A DNA stretch of 64,000 nt. It comes from Dorea_D hominis. Lineage in GTDB: Bacteria > Bacillota > Clostridia > Lachnospirales > Lachnospiraceae. The translations under genes and the position numbers were made by a program. The stretch is from contig NZ_JACOOY010000018.1 in assembly GCF_014287705.1 (NCBI RefSeq), positions 1-64,000 of the forward strand, written 5' to 3'. Under the pieces are notes generated by a model. The model did not search any database, was not told the DNA's origin, and was given only the letters and a program-made list of their open reading frames with translations. Shown here one piece after another: positions 25,590 through 35,036 of the stretch; the stretch's first letter is position 1; the number at the start of each line of letters is the position of its first letter.

Positions 25590-26109
25590 AGCTATATAAT
25601 ATTTTGTTTTTATATCTTAATTAAAAAAAGCGTCTGGCACTAATATAATATTTTCTGGCGTAGAAAGCAAGTTTTGTGATATGATAAAAATGTTGGGCAT
25701 TTTATCCGTTATGAACCTCAATAGAATATTTATATAATAAGAAGAAAGAACATCTGAAGCTTCGGCTTCTTCTGGATCTTTTACAATTTCCGTTAAGCCT
25801 GTTTTTCACCTGCTTTCTGAACCTATTTTCAGCACTGATCCCGGATCTTGGGGATGCATATGGTGATCAGTTTGCCGGAAGCTTTGCGGGAAGAGTCTGT
25901 TTTCTCATTGTTGCAATCATTTCTGCTTTAAACCTATGAATCTGCTTGCCGGTTTTGAAACAGCTGCACAGAAAACGATACCTGTCGATCTTGAAGCAGC
26001 TGAATAGGAAACTATATATGCTGATTTTGAATCAGCTGACCAGGGAAATATGTGTGTCAGTTCAGAGGTTGCCGACAACATAAAATAAAACATAAGAGGA
26101 GAATTATCT
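25590..26109 (+). pseudogene. 520-base gap with decayed gene remnants and a 36-base triple repeat
   Basis: No intact gene is seen. A plus-strand open stretch (about 25745-25939) encodes a hydrophobic fragment including SALIPDLGDAYGDQFAG and RVCFLIVAIISALNL, then stops, with no start codon. Directly after it, three units of exactly 36 bases begin at 25951, 25987 and 26023 (core TTTTGAAxCAGCTG), equal to 12 codons each and interrupted by TAG. This looks like a broken membrane protein with a repeat tail. The family is not recognised. Confidence 0.4.
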
Positions 26110-26979
26110 ATGCATAAGAAAGAAACTGTTTTTCAGAAAATCATGTCTGTACTTGTGGTCATTTTGGGGAATATGATCTATGCTCTGGCATTAAAACTGT
26201 TCCTTCTCCCTTCTGACCTGATGACCGGTGGTACAACCGGTATCGCACTTGCCGTAAAACATTATACCGGGTTTAATATTTCCGGCGTTATTTTAATTTT
26301 TAATATCGCAATGCTGATCGTAGGTTTCATCGTTCTTGGTAAAAAATTTGCTCTGACAACGATCATCAGTACATTCGCTTATCCGATCTCACTGGAATTT
26401 TTCAACCGACTCTTCAGTGATTTGGTGCTGACTGACAATATACTGTTGTGTACCATCTTTTCCGGACTCGGTATCGGCATTGGACTTGCCATTGTCATCC
26501 GGAGCGGTGCTTCCACCGGTGGTATGGATATCCCACCGCTGGTGCTGAATCATTTTTTCCGCATCCCGGTATCTGTAAGTCTGTATGTATTTGACTTTAC
26601 AATTCTGATCTTCCAGGCAGCTTATAACCCGGTTGACAATGTACTCTACGGAATCATCCTTGTCATGATCTACACGATTGTACTCGACAAATTACTCGTC
26701 TTTGGCACAACACGTATCGAAGTGAAAGTCATGAGCAATGAACACGAAAAGATCCGTCAGGCAATCATTACAGAAATGGACCGCGGCGTGACAGCCCTGT
26801 CTGCCCGGAGCGGTTATATGGATGAGCCAACCCAGATGATCTTCAGCGTAATCTCCAACCGCGAGCTTCCACGGATTGAAAAGATCATCCGCGAGATTGA
26901 TCCGGAAAGTTTCGTTGTTGTAAGCCATGTCAGTGAAGTGCGCGGACACGGCTTTTCATTAGAGAAAAAATATAAATAA
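26110..26979 (+). CDS. YitT-family membrane protein (DUF161 + DUF2179)
   Basis: A 289-residue protein. The N-terminal half has five or six membrane segments, with the family pattern KLFLLPSDLMTGGTTGIALAVKH and VIRSGASTGGMDIPPL. The C-terminal cytoplasmic domain (about 205-285) is DUF2179, ending VVSHVSEVRGHGFSLEKK. The family is widespread in Firmicutes and its transport role is unproven. AGAGGAG precedes the ATG. Confidence 0.9.
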   Translation: MHKKETVFQKIMSVLVVILGNMIYALALKLFLLPSDLMTGGTTGIALAVKHYTGFNISGVILIFNIAMLIVGFIVLGKKFALTTIISTFAYPISLEFFNRLFSDLVLTDNILLCTIFSGLGIGIGLAIVIRSGASTGGMDIPPLVLNHFFRIPVSVSLYVFDFTILIFQAAYNPVDNVLYGIILVMIYTIVLDKLLVFGTTRIEVKVMSNEHEKIRQAIITEMDRGVTALSARSGYMDEPTQMIFSVISNRELPRIEKIIREIDPESFVVVSHVSEVRGHGFSLEKKYK

Positions 26980-27090
26980 AACTATTTCCGGTAATTGTGG
27001 AACTTCCTTAGCTGTTATCACTTATGCATCACTTATGCATTATTTATTCATTATTTTGTATAAATATTAAAAAGTTTATAAGATGTGTTC

Positions 27091-27132
27091 TTGCCAATCT
27101 CTTGTTCTATCTATATAATAGAACAAGAGATT
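27091..27132 (+). promoter_or_regulatory. carB promoter inside a perfect palindrome
   Basis: TTGCCA (27091-27096), an exact 17-base spacer and TATAAT (27114-27119) form a strong promoter. A perfect 14-base inverted repeat, AATCTCTTGTTCTA (27096-27109) and TAGAACAAGAGATT (27119-27132), straddles the same bases and is followed by TTT. It may be a repressor operator, a terminator of yitT transcripts, or both. The carB start lies 33 bases downstream. Confidence 0.65.
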
Positions 27133-27165
27133 TTTACATTACATGTCACAGGAGGGAATCACGAT

Positions 27166-30100
27166 ATGCCAAAGAGAACAGATATTCACAAGGTACTAAT
27201 CATCGGCTCCGGCCCGATCATCATCGGACAGGCGTGCGAGTTTGACTATTCCGGAACACAGGCGTGCAAAGCACTGCGTAAGCTGGGGTATGAAATCGTA
27301 CTGGTAAACTCAAACCCGGCTACGATTATGACAGATCCGGAAACAGCCGATGTCACCTATATTGAACCTCTGAACGTAGACCGTTTGGAACAGATCATTG
27401 CCAAAGAGCGCCCGGATGCACTGCTTCCGAACCTTGGAGGACAGTCCGGACTGAACCTCTGCGCCGAACTTGCCAAAGAAGGGGTTTTGGACAAATATAA
27501 TGTACAGGTTATCGGTGTACAGGTAGATGCCATTGAACGTGGTGAAGACCGTATCGAATTTAAGAAATCCATGGATGCACTGGGCATCGAAATGGCCAAA
27601 AGCCAGGTTGCTTACAGCGTAGAAGAAGGTCTTGCCATTGCAGACGAACTTGGTTATCCGGTTGTTCTTCGTCCGGCTTACACTATGGGAGGCGCCGGCG
27701 GCGGACTTGTTTATAACAAAGAAGAATTAAAAACCGTTATGGCACGAGGATTACAGGCAAGTCTTGTCGGACAGGTGCTTGTAGAAGAATCCATACTCGG
27801 CTGGGAAGAGCTGGAATTAGAGATCGTCCGTGATGCAGAAGGCAATATGATCACCGTCTGCTTTATTGAGAATATTGATCCTCTTGGCGTACATACAGGA
27901 GATTCCTTCTGTTCAGCTCCGATGCTGACGATTTCCGAAGAGTGTCAGAAACGTCTGCAGGAGCAGGCTTATAAAATTGTTGACTCCGTAGAAGTTATCG
28001 GTGGAACGAACGTACAGTTTGCACATGATCCGGTTTCCGACCGAATTGTCGTTATCGAGATCAACCCGCGTACTTCCCGTTCTTCAGCTCTTGCTTCCAA
28101 AGCTACCGGTTTCCCGATTGCACTTGTATCTGCAATGCTGGCTTCCGGATTAACTTTAAAAGATATTCCATGCGGTAAATACGGAACTCTGGATAAATAT
28201 GTTCCGGACGGCGATTATGTTGTTATCAAATTTGCACGCTGGGCATTTGAAAAATTCAAAGGTGTAGAAGACAAACTCGGAACACAGATGCGTGCAGTCG
28301 GCGAAGTTATGAGTATCGGAAAGACTTACAAAGAAGCTTTCCAGAAAGCAATCCGCAGTCTCGAGACCGGACGCTACGGTCTTGGTTATGCCAAAGACTA
28401 CAACAACATGAGCAAAGATCAGCTTCTGAAAATGCTCATTACACCATCCAGCGACCGTCATTTCATTATGTATGAAGCGCTCCGCAAAGGTGCTACAATT
28501 GAAGAGATCTATGATCTTACAAAAGTTAAAACATATTTCATTGAGCAGATGAAAGAACTGGTAGACGAAGAAGAAGCACTTGCTGCGAATAAAGGAGCTC
28601 TTCCGGCAGATGATGCACTCGTTGCCGCAAAGAAACACGGTTTCTCAGATAAATATTTAAGCCAGATCCTGGAAGTTCCGGAAGACGATATCCGTAACCG
28701 CAGAATCGAACTTGGATGCGAAGAAGCATGGGAAGGCGTACACGTGAGTGGTACCGAAGACAGCGCTTACTACTACTCTACTTACAACGCTGAAGATAAG
28801 AATCCGGTAAATACAGATAAACCGAAGATTATGATCCTTGGCGGCGGTCCAAACCGTATCGGACAGGGTATCGAATTTGACTACTGCTGTGTACACGCAG
28901 CTTTAGCACTCAAGAAACTCGGCTTTGAGACAATTATTGTAAACTGTAACCCGGAAACAGTTTCTACAGATTATGATACTTCTGATAAATTATACTTTGA
29001 GCCACTGACACTGGAAGATGTATTAAGCATTTACAAAAAGGAAAAACCGGTTGGTGTTATTGCACAGTTCGGCGGACAGACACCGCTTAACCTGGCTGCT
29101 GACCTGGAAAGAAACGGTGTGAAGATCCTCGGAACTTCTCCATCTGTTATCGACCTTGCAGAAGACCGTGATCTTTTCCGCGAAATGATGGATAAACTTG
29201 AAATTCCTATGCCAGAATCCGGAATGGCTACTACTGTAGAAGAGGCACTTGCCATTGCAAAAGAAATCGGTTATCCGGTTATGGTTCGTCCTTCTTACGT
29301 TCTCGGTGGTCGCGGAATGGAAGTTGTATACGATGACGAAAGTCTGGAAGGATACATGAAAGCCGCTGTCGGCGTAACTCCGGATCGTCCGATCCTGATT
29401 GACCGTTTCCTGAACCACGCACTGGAATGTGAGGCAGACGCGATCAGCGACGGAAATCATGCATTTGTACCGGCTGTTATGGAGCACATTGAGCTTGCCG
29501 GTGTACACTCCGGAGACTCTGCATGTATTATCCCGTCCGTGCACATTTCCGAAGAAAATGTACAGACGATCAAAGAATACACACGCAAGATCGCAGAGGA
29601 GATGCATGTCAAAGGTCTGATGAACATGCAGTATGCGATTGAAAACGGAAAAGTTTATGTTCTGGAAGCGAACCCGCGTGCATCCCGTACTGTACCGCTT
29701 GTTTCAAAGGTTTGCAACATCCGTATGGTACCGCTTGCAACAGACATCATCACTTCCGAACTGACCGGACGCAAATCGCCGGTTGCTGACTTAAAAGAAC
29801 AGAATATCCCGTATTTCGGAGTAAAAGAAGCAGTCTTCCCATTCAACATGTTCCAGGAAGTTGATCCGATCTTAGGACCTGAGATGCGTTCTACCGGTGA
29901 AGTTCTCGGACTTGCCGAAACTTACGGAGAAGCTTTCTACAAAGCACAGGAAGCAACACAGTCCAAGCTTCCGCTCTCCGGAACGGCACTGATTTCTGTA
30001 AACCGCAAAGACAAAGCCGAAGTTGTAGAGATTGCTCAGTCATTCGCTGATGATGGATTCAAACTGGTTGCTACCGGAAATACTTATGAGCTGATCAAGG

Positions 30101-30393
30101 AAGCCGGCATTGATGTTACACGCATCAACAAGCTTTCCGAAGGCGGTCGTCCGAACACGCTGGATGCGATCACCAATGGTCAGATCGACCTGATCGTCAA
30201 CTCACCGGTCGGAAAAGACAGTGTAAATGATGACAGTTACCTGCGTAAAGCTGCGATCAAGGCAAAGATTCCTTACATGACAACCATTGCTGCTGCGAGA
30301 GCAACTGCAAAAGGAATCCGCTATGTGAAAGAACATGGAAATGGCGAAGTAAAATCCTTGCAACAGCTACACAGCGAAATTACAGACAAATAA
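27166..30393 (+). CDS. carB: Carbamoyl-phosphate synthase large subunit
   Basis: A 1075-residue enzyme of normal length. It has two homologous ATP-grasp halves: the N-terminal carboxyphosphate half starts GSGPIIIGQACEFDYSGTQ, the second starts GGGPNRIGQGIEFDYC (about 555), and the C-terminal MGS-like allosteric domain begins near 930 (ALISVNRKDKAEV). It makes carbamoyl phosphate for pyrimidines and arginine. The start MPKRTDIHK is set by AGGAGGG upstream; the open frame reaches 27085 but reads through the promoter palindrome. The small subunit carA is not next to it, unlike most genomes. Confidence 0.97.
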   Translation: MPKRTDIHKVLIIGSGPIIIGQACEFDYSGTQACKALRKLGYEIVLVNSNPATIMTDPETADVTYIEPLNVDRLEQIIAKERPDALLPNLGGQSGLNLCAELAKEGVLDKYNVQVIGVQVDAIERGEDRIEFKKSMDALGIEMAKSQVAYSVEEGLAIADELGYPVVLRPAYTMGGAGGGLVYNKEELKTVMARGLQASLVGQVLVEESILGWEELELEIVRDAEGNMITVCFIENIDPLGVHTGDSFCSAPMLTISEECQKRLQEQAYKIVDSVEVIGGTNVQFAHDPVSDRIVVIEINPRTSRSSALASKATGFPIALVSAMLASGLTLKDIPCGKYGTLDKYVPDGDYVVIKFARWAFEKFKGVEDKLGTQMRAVGEVMSIGKTYKEAFQKAIRSLETGRYGLGYAKDYNNMSKDQLLKMLITPSSDRHFIMYEALRKGATIEEIYDLTKVKTYFIEQMKELVDEEEALAANKGALPADDALVAAKKHGFSDKYLSQILEVPEDDIRNRRIELGCEEAWEGVHVSGTEDSAYYYSTYNAEDKNPVNTDKPKIMILGGGPNRIGQGIEFDYCCVHAALALKKLGFETIIVNCNPETVSTDYDTSDKLYFEPLTLEDVLSIYKKEKPVGVIAQFGGQTPLNLAADLERNGVKILGTSPSVIDLAEDRDLFREMMDKLEIPMPESGMATTVEEALAIAKEIGYPVMVRPSYVLGGRGMEVVYDDESLEGYMKAAVGVTPDRPILIDRFLNHALECEADAISDGNHAFVPAVMEHIELAGVHSGDSACIIPSVHISEENVQTIKEYTRKIAEEMHVKGLMNMQYAIENGKVYVLEANPRASRTVPLVSKVCNIRMVPLATDIITSELTGRKSPVADLKEQNIPYFGVKEAVFPFNMFQEVDPILGPEMRSTGEVLGLAETYGEAFYKAQEATQSKLPLSGTALISVNRKDKAEVVEIAQSFADDGFKLVATGNTYELIKEAGIDVTRINKLSEGGRPNTLDAITNGQIDLIVNSPVGKDSVNDDSYLRKAAIKAKIPYMTTIAAARATAKGIRYVKEHGNGEVKSLQQLHSEITDK

Positions 30394-30401
30394 ATTTTAA
30401 A

Positions 30402-30425
30402 GGAATCCGGTTTTAACCGGATTCC
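30402..30425 (+). terminator. carB terminator
   Basis: GGAATCCGG (30402-30410) pairs with CCGGATTCC (30417-30425) across TTTTAA. Nine bases after the stop. The T tail is weak (CTTTC), so some read-through to the next gene is possible. Confidence 0.65.
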
Positions 30426-30457
30426 CTTTCATTCACAGAACATAAGGAGGAATTTCC

Positions 30458-31378
30458 ATGAAATTTTGTGGAAAATGCGGCGCCCCTTGCGACGACGCAT
30501 ACAAACACTGCCCAGAGTGTGGAGCACCACTCTCTGATAGCGAGACAAATGCAGATCTTAACGATCACACAACAGATTCTACCAATAATGCTGAGCAGAC
30601 TGACACTGGCAATAGCAATCATATGCATGAAAATCCGTTTATGACAGCTTACACTGCACCAGAGGATGCTTCTGCTGACTCCCCATCTGACACCAATACA
30701 AGCGAGAATTCTGAGGGAACTTCTTCAAATGCAGCTACTGAAAACGCAACTTCTCATTCTGACGAACATGCAAGCGAGAATACCTACACATACAGTTACT
30801 CAGATACTTCCAGTCAGACTGATAATACAACCGAAAATGAGAATGCGTACAGCTACACTCATTCTTCCAACGAAAAAGAGACAACTTTTGATAATAACGG
30901 CTATACCAATAATTACAATACCGATAATAATAATAATAATAATTACAATACCAACAATAATTATACGGGAAATAATGCATATAATGCCAACAATACTTAT
31001 GGAAATACCGGTTATAATAACAATTTTCAGCAAAATTCTGTTATCACGCCACGAAACATTCCGCTTTGTGTAATCTTATCAATCGTAACGTGCGGAATTT
31101 ACGGTATTTACTGGATGATCAAACTAAATGACGAGATCAATGCTCTTGCCGGTGAACCATATGCGACATCCGGCGGCATGGTATTTCTCTTATCCATTGT
31201 CACTTGTAACATTTATAACTTATACTGGATGTATAAAATGGGTGAGCGCACGGATCGTATTAACAGGATTCAGGGAAATTCCAACATTCTGTATCTGGTC
31301 ATCGGGATTTTGGGATTTGGCATTGTCAACTACTGCCTGATGCAGGATGCGATCAATAAACAAGTCAGAGGCATGTAA
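30458..31378 (+). CDS. Zinc-ribbon DUF4234 membrane protein with Asn-rich linker
   Basis: A 306-residue protein. The zinc-ribbon (CGKCG at 4-8, CPECG at 18-22) leads into a long Asn/Thr/Ser-rich low-complexity linker (about 28-195) with Asn runs near 145-180 encoded by AAT repeats. The DUF4234 membrane domain (about 205-300) has VTCGIYGIYWMIKL and VTCNIYNLYWMYKM. It is a paralogue of the gene at 19223, but with a much longer linker. AAGGAGGAA precedes the start. Function unknown. Confidence 0.75.
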   Translation: MKFCGKCGAPCDDAYKHCPECGAPLSDSETNADLNDHTTDSTNNAEQTDTGNSNHMHENPFMTAYTAPEDASADSPSDTNTSENSEGTSSNAATENATSHSDEHASENTYTYSYSDTSSQTDNTTENENAYSYTHSSNEKETTFDNNGYTNNYNTDNNNNNNYNTNNNYTGNNAYNANNTYGNTGYNNNFQQNSVITPRNIPLCVILSIVTCGIYGIYWMIKLNDEINALAGEPYATSGGMVFLLSIVTCNIYNLYWMYKMGERTDRINRIQGNSNILYLVIGILGFGIVNYCLMQDAINKQVRGM

Positions 31379-31417
31379 TTTGGCGATATTTTATCGCGGT
31401 GATATTGTAATGTCTTA

Positions 31418-31459
31418 AAAAGGGGACGGGGATTTTCTAGAAAATCCCCGTCCCCTTTT
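31418..31459. terminator. Perfect 42-base palindromic terminator
   Basis: Arms 31418-31436 and 31441-31459 are perfectly complementary (core GGGGACGGGGATTTT) around CTAG, with A and T runs at the ends. It can terminate the zinc-ribbon gene (+) and anything arriving on the minus strand. The stem is exceptionally long and stable. Confidence 0.85.
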
Positions 31460-31539
31460 TTTATCGTCACACTTGCTTTCTTACTGGTTCCATCCAGTGC
31501 CTGTGCAGTGATCTTCACTTTCTTATTTTGCCGCCGCAC
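31424..31539 (-). pseudogene. Remnant of a BIG_2 (Ig-like) surface protein
   Basis: A minus-strand stretch reads KVKITAQALDGTSKKASVTIKK, then GDGDF, resembling the last strands of bacterial Ig-like group 2 domains that occur intact elsewhere in this window. Only about 30 codons remain and the frame runs into the palindrome. It is probably the decayed 3' end of a surface-protein gene. Confidence 0.45.
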
Positions 31540-31570
31540 TCACCGAATGTAGGTTCATCCACTGATTTCT

Positions 31571-34330
31571 CTACCAGTTTTCGATTTCTTCGTCACTCAG
31601 TCTTAATTTCTCCATTCGTTTGACAAGTTCCTCATCCATGTGGTCAAAAAGATAATTTTTCCCACCATGATGACGCTCGATGTATTCTTCCCGCAGCTCT
31701 TTTTTCATAATCTCGACTTCTTCATAAAACTCTCTGGAAGAAATCAGATTTGCACCCTGACCAACAGTGACAACCTGCTCGATTCCATCGGAAGTCACTA
31801 CCGTTACACGGTATTTTTTCGCCACTTCATGAACAACTTTTTCGATATACTGATCTGCGGTCTCCGCTTCCTTCGTAAATACAACATGAATGTTGTGGTA
31901 TTTCTGGATTTCCAGATACGGACCTTCCACTCTGTATGCATCAAACACAAGGATCACTGTGCATTTTTTATATCCCTGATAATTGCACAGAATATCCATC
32001 AATCGGTCTCTCGCCGCTTCAATACTGTCTTTAGCCAGCTCTTTCAGCTCGTCCCACGCAAAAATGACATTATAACCATCTACAAGCAAATATTCCGGTA
32101 AATGCTCCTGCGATTTTTTCTTTTTCACCGGTGTAGCAACCGTTCTTGTAGTATCCGATAATTTCCGCTCAATTTTTCCATACGTGCGGATGAAAATCTC
32201 TTCCAGTTCTTTCTCTTCTTCCCAGCTTCCATAACCGGCGCCCGGAGCCGTCTTCCCGACAAAATTGCTTCTTCTGCCTGTATTGGAATATTTCTCACCT
32301 GCCCCTGGATTCTGATTTCCGGCAGTTTTCAATTCTTTCTCTGCCATCTTTGCTTCTTCTGCCTGTCTCTCGGCAGCCTCTATCCGTGCAAGCTGGCTTT
32401 CTATATGCATATGCTCCGGCACTTCATCCCACGGCACATAATAGCCTGCTCCGTGCGAACAGAATACGGAACCTGTCGGATTTTCCATATCACGCTCCGC
32501 ATCATAGCCAATTGCCTCTATAACTTCTTCTGCATTGTGACAAGGATGGTATCCGGAAAATACGCAGGCAAACCTTCCTTCTCCATGAGAATAAGCTGCA
32601 ACTTCTCTCTGATAATCGCGCATGGTTGCCACCGGTGCCAGCCCTTTGATCCGTGTCCGATCGCCTTCCTGCTGCGGCGCCTCTGCCTCTGCTGCCAGCC
32701 TCTGCATATCATTCAGCGCTCTTCCTGTTACTGAAGCCGGAATCTCAAGTTCAAATGCATAATAAGGTTCCAACAGCACACTGTCCGCCTGCATCAGTCC
32801 CTGCCGGATCGCGCGATAAGTAGACTGACGGAAATCACCGCCTTCCGTGTGCTTTAAATGTGCTCTTCCTGCCGCCAGCGTGATTTTCATATCTGTGATT
32901 GGCGCTCCAGTAAGGACACCTCTGTGCTCTCTTTCTTCCAGATGTGTGAAAATAAGTCTCTGCCAGTTTCTGTCCAGATCATCCTCACTGCAGATCGTAT
33001 CAAATGTAAGACCACTTCCTGGCTCGCCCGGTTCCATGATCAGATGCACTTCTGCATAATGGCGCAGTGGCTCATAATGTCCGACTCCTTCTACGCGGTT
33101 CGTAATTGTCTCTTTATATACAATATTGCCTTCCCCAAATGTTACATCCACGCCAAAGCGTTCTAAGATCAGCTCATGCAGAATCTGGATCTGCACTTCT
33201 CCCATCAGACATACGTGAATCTCCGACAGTTCTTCTTTCCATACAACACGAAGCAGGGGATCTTCCTCTTCTAACTGGCGCAGATTCCGGAGCATTTCCG
33301 ATACATCGCATCCTTCCGGCAATAACACCTGATAAGTCAGTACCGGTTCCAGCACCGGCTCTACATTCTCCGCTTCCACTCCGAGACCTTCTCCCGGCTT
33401 TGTCATACTAAGGCCTGTCACTGCACAAATTGTTCCAGCCGAAACTTCCGGAACTGCCTCAAACTTATCCCCTGAATAAATGCGGATCTGGTTCACCTTC
33501 TCTTCCCAGTGTTCACCATCTTCCGGATGATTTTCCAGAACTTCTTTGACTTTCAGTTTCCCGGATGTCACTTTCATATGTGTCAGACGATTCCCTTTAT
33601 CATCTCTTGAAATCTTGTACACACGCGCGCCAAAATCTGCCGGTTCATCTGCATTCGTTTCCATATACTCTGCCAGCCCGTCCAGCAATTGCTGTACACC
33701 TTCGACTTTAAGCGCAGATCCAAAATAACACGGAAATACCTTTCTTTCCATGATCAGTCCAGCAATTGTCTCTTCCGTAAGTTTCTCTGCCTCCAGGTAT
33801 TCTTCCAGCGCCCGTTCATCTCCCATTGCTGCATTTTCATAGAAAGAAGTATCTTTCTCTACATCAAATGCCATAATCTGGTCGTCCAGTCCATTTTTCA
33901 GTTCTTCCAGCAGGTGTTTCCTGTCTGTTCCTTCCTGATCCATCTTATTTACAAATAAAAATACCGGTACATTGTAGCGTTTCAGGAGGCCCCAGAGTGT
34001 CCTTGTATGTCCCTGGATTCCGTCTGCTCCGTTGATCACAAGAATCGCATAATCGAGGACCTGCAAAGTACGCTCCATCTCCGCCGAAAAATCCACATGT
34101 CCCGGTGTATCCAGCAAAGTCACCTGCCACGGATCAAGCGGAAATACCGCCTGTTTGGAAAATATCGTAATTCCTCTGCTCCGCTCCAGTTCATGCGTAT
34201 CCAGAAATGCATCTTTATGATCCACTCTTCCCAACGTTCTTAATTTGCCACTCAAATACAAAATACTTTCCGAAAGTGTTGTCTTTCCTGCATCAACATG
34301 CGCCAGTATTCCGATTGTAATATTTCTCAT
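31571..34330 (-). CDS. TetM-like translational GTPase fused to a YacP/Rae1 NYN nuclease
   Basis: A 919-residue protein. Residues about 1-650 form an EF-G-like GTPase of the tetracycline ribosomal-protection group: AHVDAGKTT (G1, 9-17), DTPGH (G3), NKMD (G4), SALK (G5), then EF-G-type domains. A linker rich in Gly/Glu/Lys (about 660-740) joins a C-terminal NYN/PIN-like domain (about 745-919): LLVDGYNVIFAWDEL, VFDAYRVEG, FTKEAETADQYIEK, VTSDGIEQ. These match YacP/Rae1, the ribosome A-site mRNA endonuclease of Bacillus. The fusion suggests a factor that binds the A site and cuts mRNA there. Start MRNITIG (34328-34330) has AGGTGTAGGA upstream; the frame extends to 34507. Drug resistance is not implied. 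Confidence 0.88.
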   Translation of the reverse strand: MRNITIGILAHVDAGKTTLSESILYLSGKLRTLGRVDHKDAFLDTHELERSRGITIFSKQAVFPLDPWQVTLLDTPGHVDFSAEMERTLQVLDYAILVINGADGIQGHTRTLWGLLKRYNVPVFLFVNKMDQEGTDRKHLLEELKNGLDDQIMAFDVEKDTSFYENAAMGDERALEEYLEAEKLTEETIAGLIMERKVFPCYFGSALKVEGVQQLLDGLAEYMETNADEPADFGARVYKISRDDKGNRLTHMKVTSGKLKVKEVLENHPEDGEHWEEKVNQIRIYSGDKFEAVPEVSAGTICAVTGLSMTKPGEGLGVEAENVEPVLEPVLTYQVLLPEGCDVSEMLRNLRQLEEEDPLLRVVWKEELSEIHVCLMGEVQIQILHELILERFGVDVTFGEGNIVYKETITNRVEGVGHYEPLRHYAEVHLIMEPGEPGSGLTFDTICSEDDLDRNWQRLIFTHLEEREHRGVLTGAPITDMKITLAAGRAHLKHTEGGDFRQSTYRAIRQGLMQADSVLLEPYYAFELEIPASVTGRALNDMQRLAAEAEAPQQEGDRTRIKGLAPVATMRDYQREVAAYSHGEGRFACVFSGYHPCHNAEEVIEAIGYDAERDMENPTGSVFCSHGAGYYVPWDEVPEHMHIESQLARIEAAERQAEEAKMAEKELKTAGNQNPGAGEKYSNTGRRSNFVGKTAPGAGYGSWEEEKELEEIFIRTYGKIERKLSDTTRTVATPVKKKKSQEHLPEYLLVDGYNVIFAWDELKELAKDSIEAARDRLMDILCNYQGYKKCTVILVFDAYRVEGPYLEIQKYHNIHVVFTKEAETADQYIEKVVHEVAKKYRVTVVTSDGIEQVVTVGQGANLISSREFYEEVEIMKKELREEYIERHHGGKNYLFDHMDEELVKRMEKLRLSDEEIENW

Positions 34331-34361
34331 ATTTCCTACACCTGTTTCTTCACTTTCTGTA

Positions 34362-35036
34362 TTATAAATCCAGCTTCTTCCGTACCAGTTCCCTGCGTTT
34401 TTCATATTCACTGTAAAATGCATCCCCAGCGGCAAGTTCTGCCTGATATGGTGTCTGATAGAATGTCCGCAAAATGAAAACCTGCAAAATCTTTGCTTCT
34501 TCCGCACTCAAATCTGCAAGCGCCGTCTCACAGTTTTTCAAAAATGCATGCCAGGAAGTAATATAGTTCTCATATGCTTTGAGATTTGCAATGCCAAGCC
34601 ATTTTTTCACCTTAATCTTCGTTCGGTCTTTCTTCTGACATTCATGGATCTGCAGAAAATACTTAAATCCATCTTCTTCATAAAATCGTCCAAGCGGAAA
34701 TAACCTGCAGATTCCCGGACGGAATGCATGAATCTTGCATCTGCCAGCTTCATTTAAGAATGGACAGCCTAACGTCCCGTCATCCATGTCAAGATGCGGC
34801 AGGATCATGCCATCCACAACTCCGAGCGCGATCTTTCCTTTCATTAATTCTTCAAATGTCTCACCCAGCCCGGCACTCATCTGCCAAACATCATAAGGAT
34901 CTAGCACAATGGAATCACCCATACCACGGCAGCACGCAGAACAGCCTTTGCAGTCCTGACAATCTGCTTTTACCATGTCATTTGCCGTATATAAATTACC
35001 ATCCGAGATTTCTTTCATATCTATGTTTCTTATCAT
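34362..35036 (-). CDS. YkgJ-family cysteine cluster protein
   Basis: A 224-residue protein with the CxxCxxCC-type cluster KADCQDCKGCSACCRG (about 24-39), followed by CPFLNEAGRCKIHAFRPGICRLFPLG (about 90-116). The family is proposed to bind Zn or an Fe-S cluster; its role is unknown. It lies 31 bases upstream of the GTPase/Rae1 fusion on the same strand, so the two are probably co-expressed. Confidence 0.83.
   Translation of the reverse strand: MIRNIDMKEISDGNLYTANDMVKADCQDCKGCSACCRGMGDSIVLDPYDVWQMSAGLGETFEELMKGKIALGVVDGMILPHLDMDDGTLGCPFLNEAGRCKIHAFRPGICRLFPLGRFYEEDGFKYFLQIHECQKKDRTKIKVKKWLGIANLKAYENYITSWHAFLKNCETALADLSAEEAKILQVFILRTFYQTPYQAELAAGDAFYSEYEKRRELVRKKLDL

Noticed and set aside
28156..29607. 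Long antisense frames within carB
   Set aside because: They oppose a fully conserved enzyme gene and have no ribosome binding sites or recognisable domains; they are codon-bias shadows.
31571..34330. Calling the GTPase a tet(M)/tet(W) resistance gene
   Set aside because: It is a distant member of the group with a nuclease fusion, and it lies in a housekeeping context. Resistance cannot be claimed from sequence.
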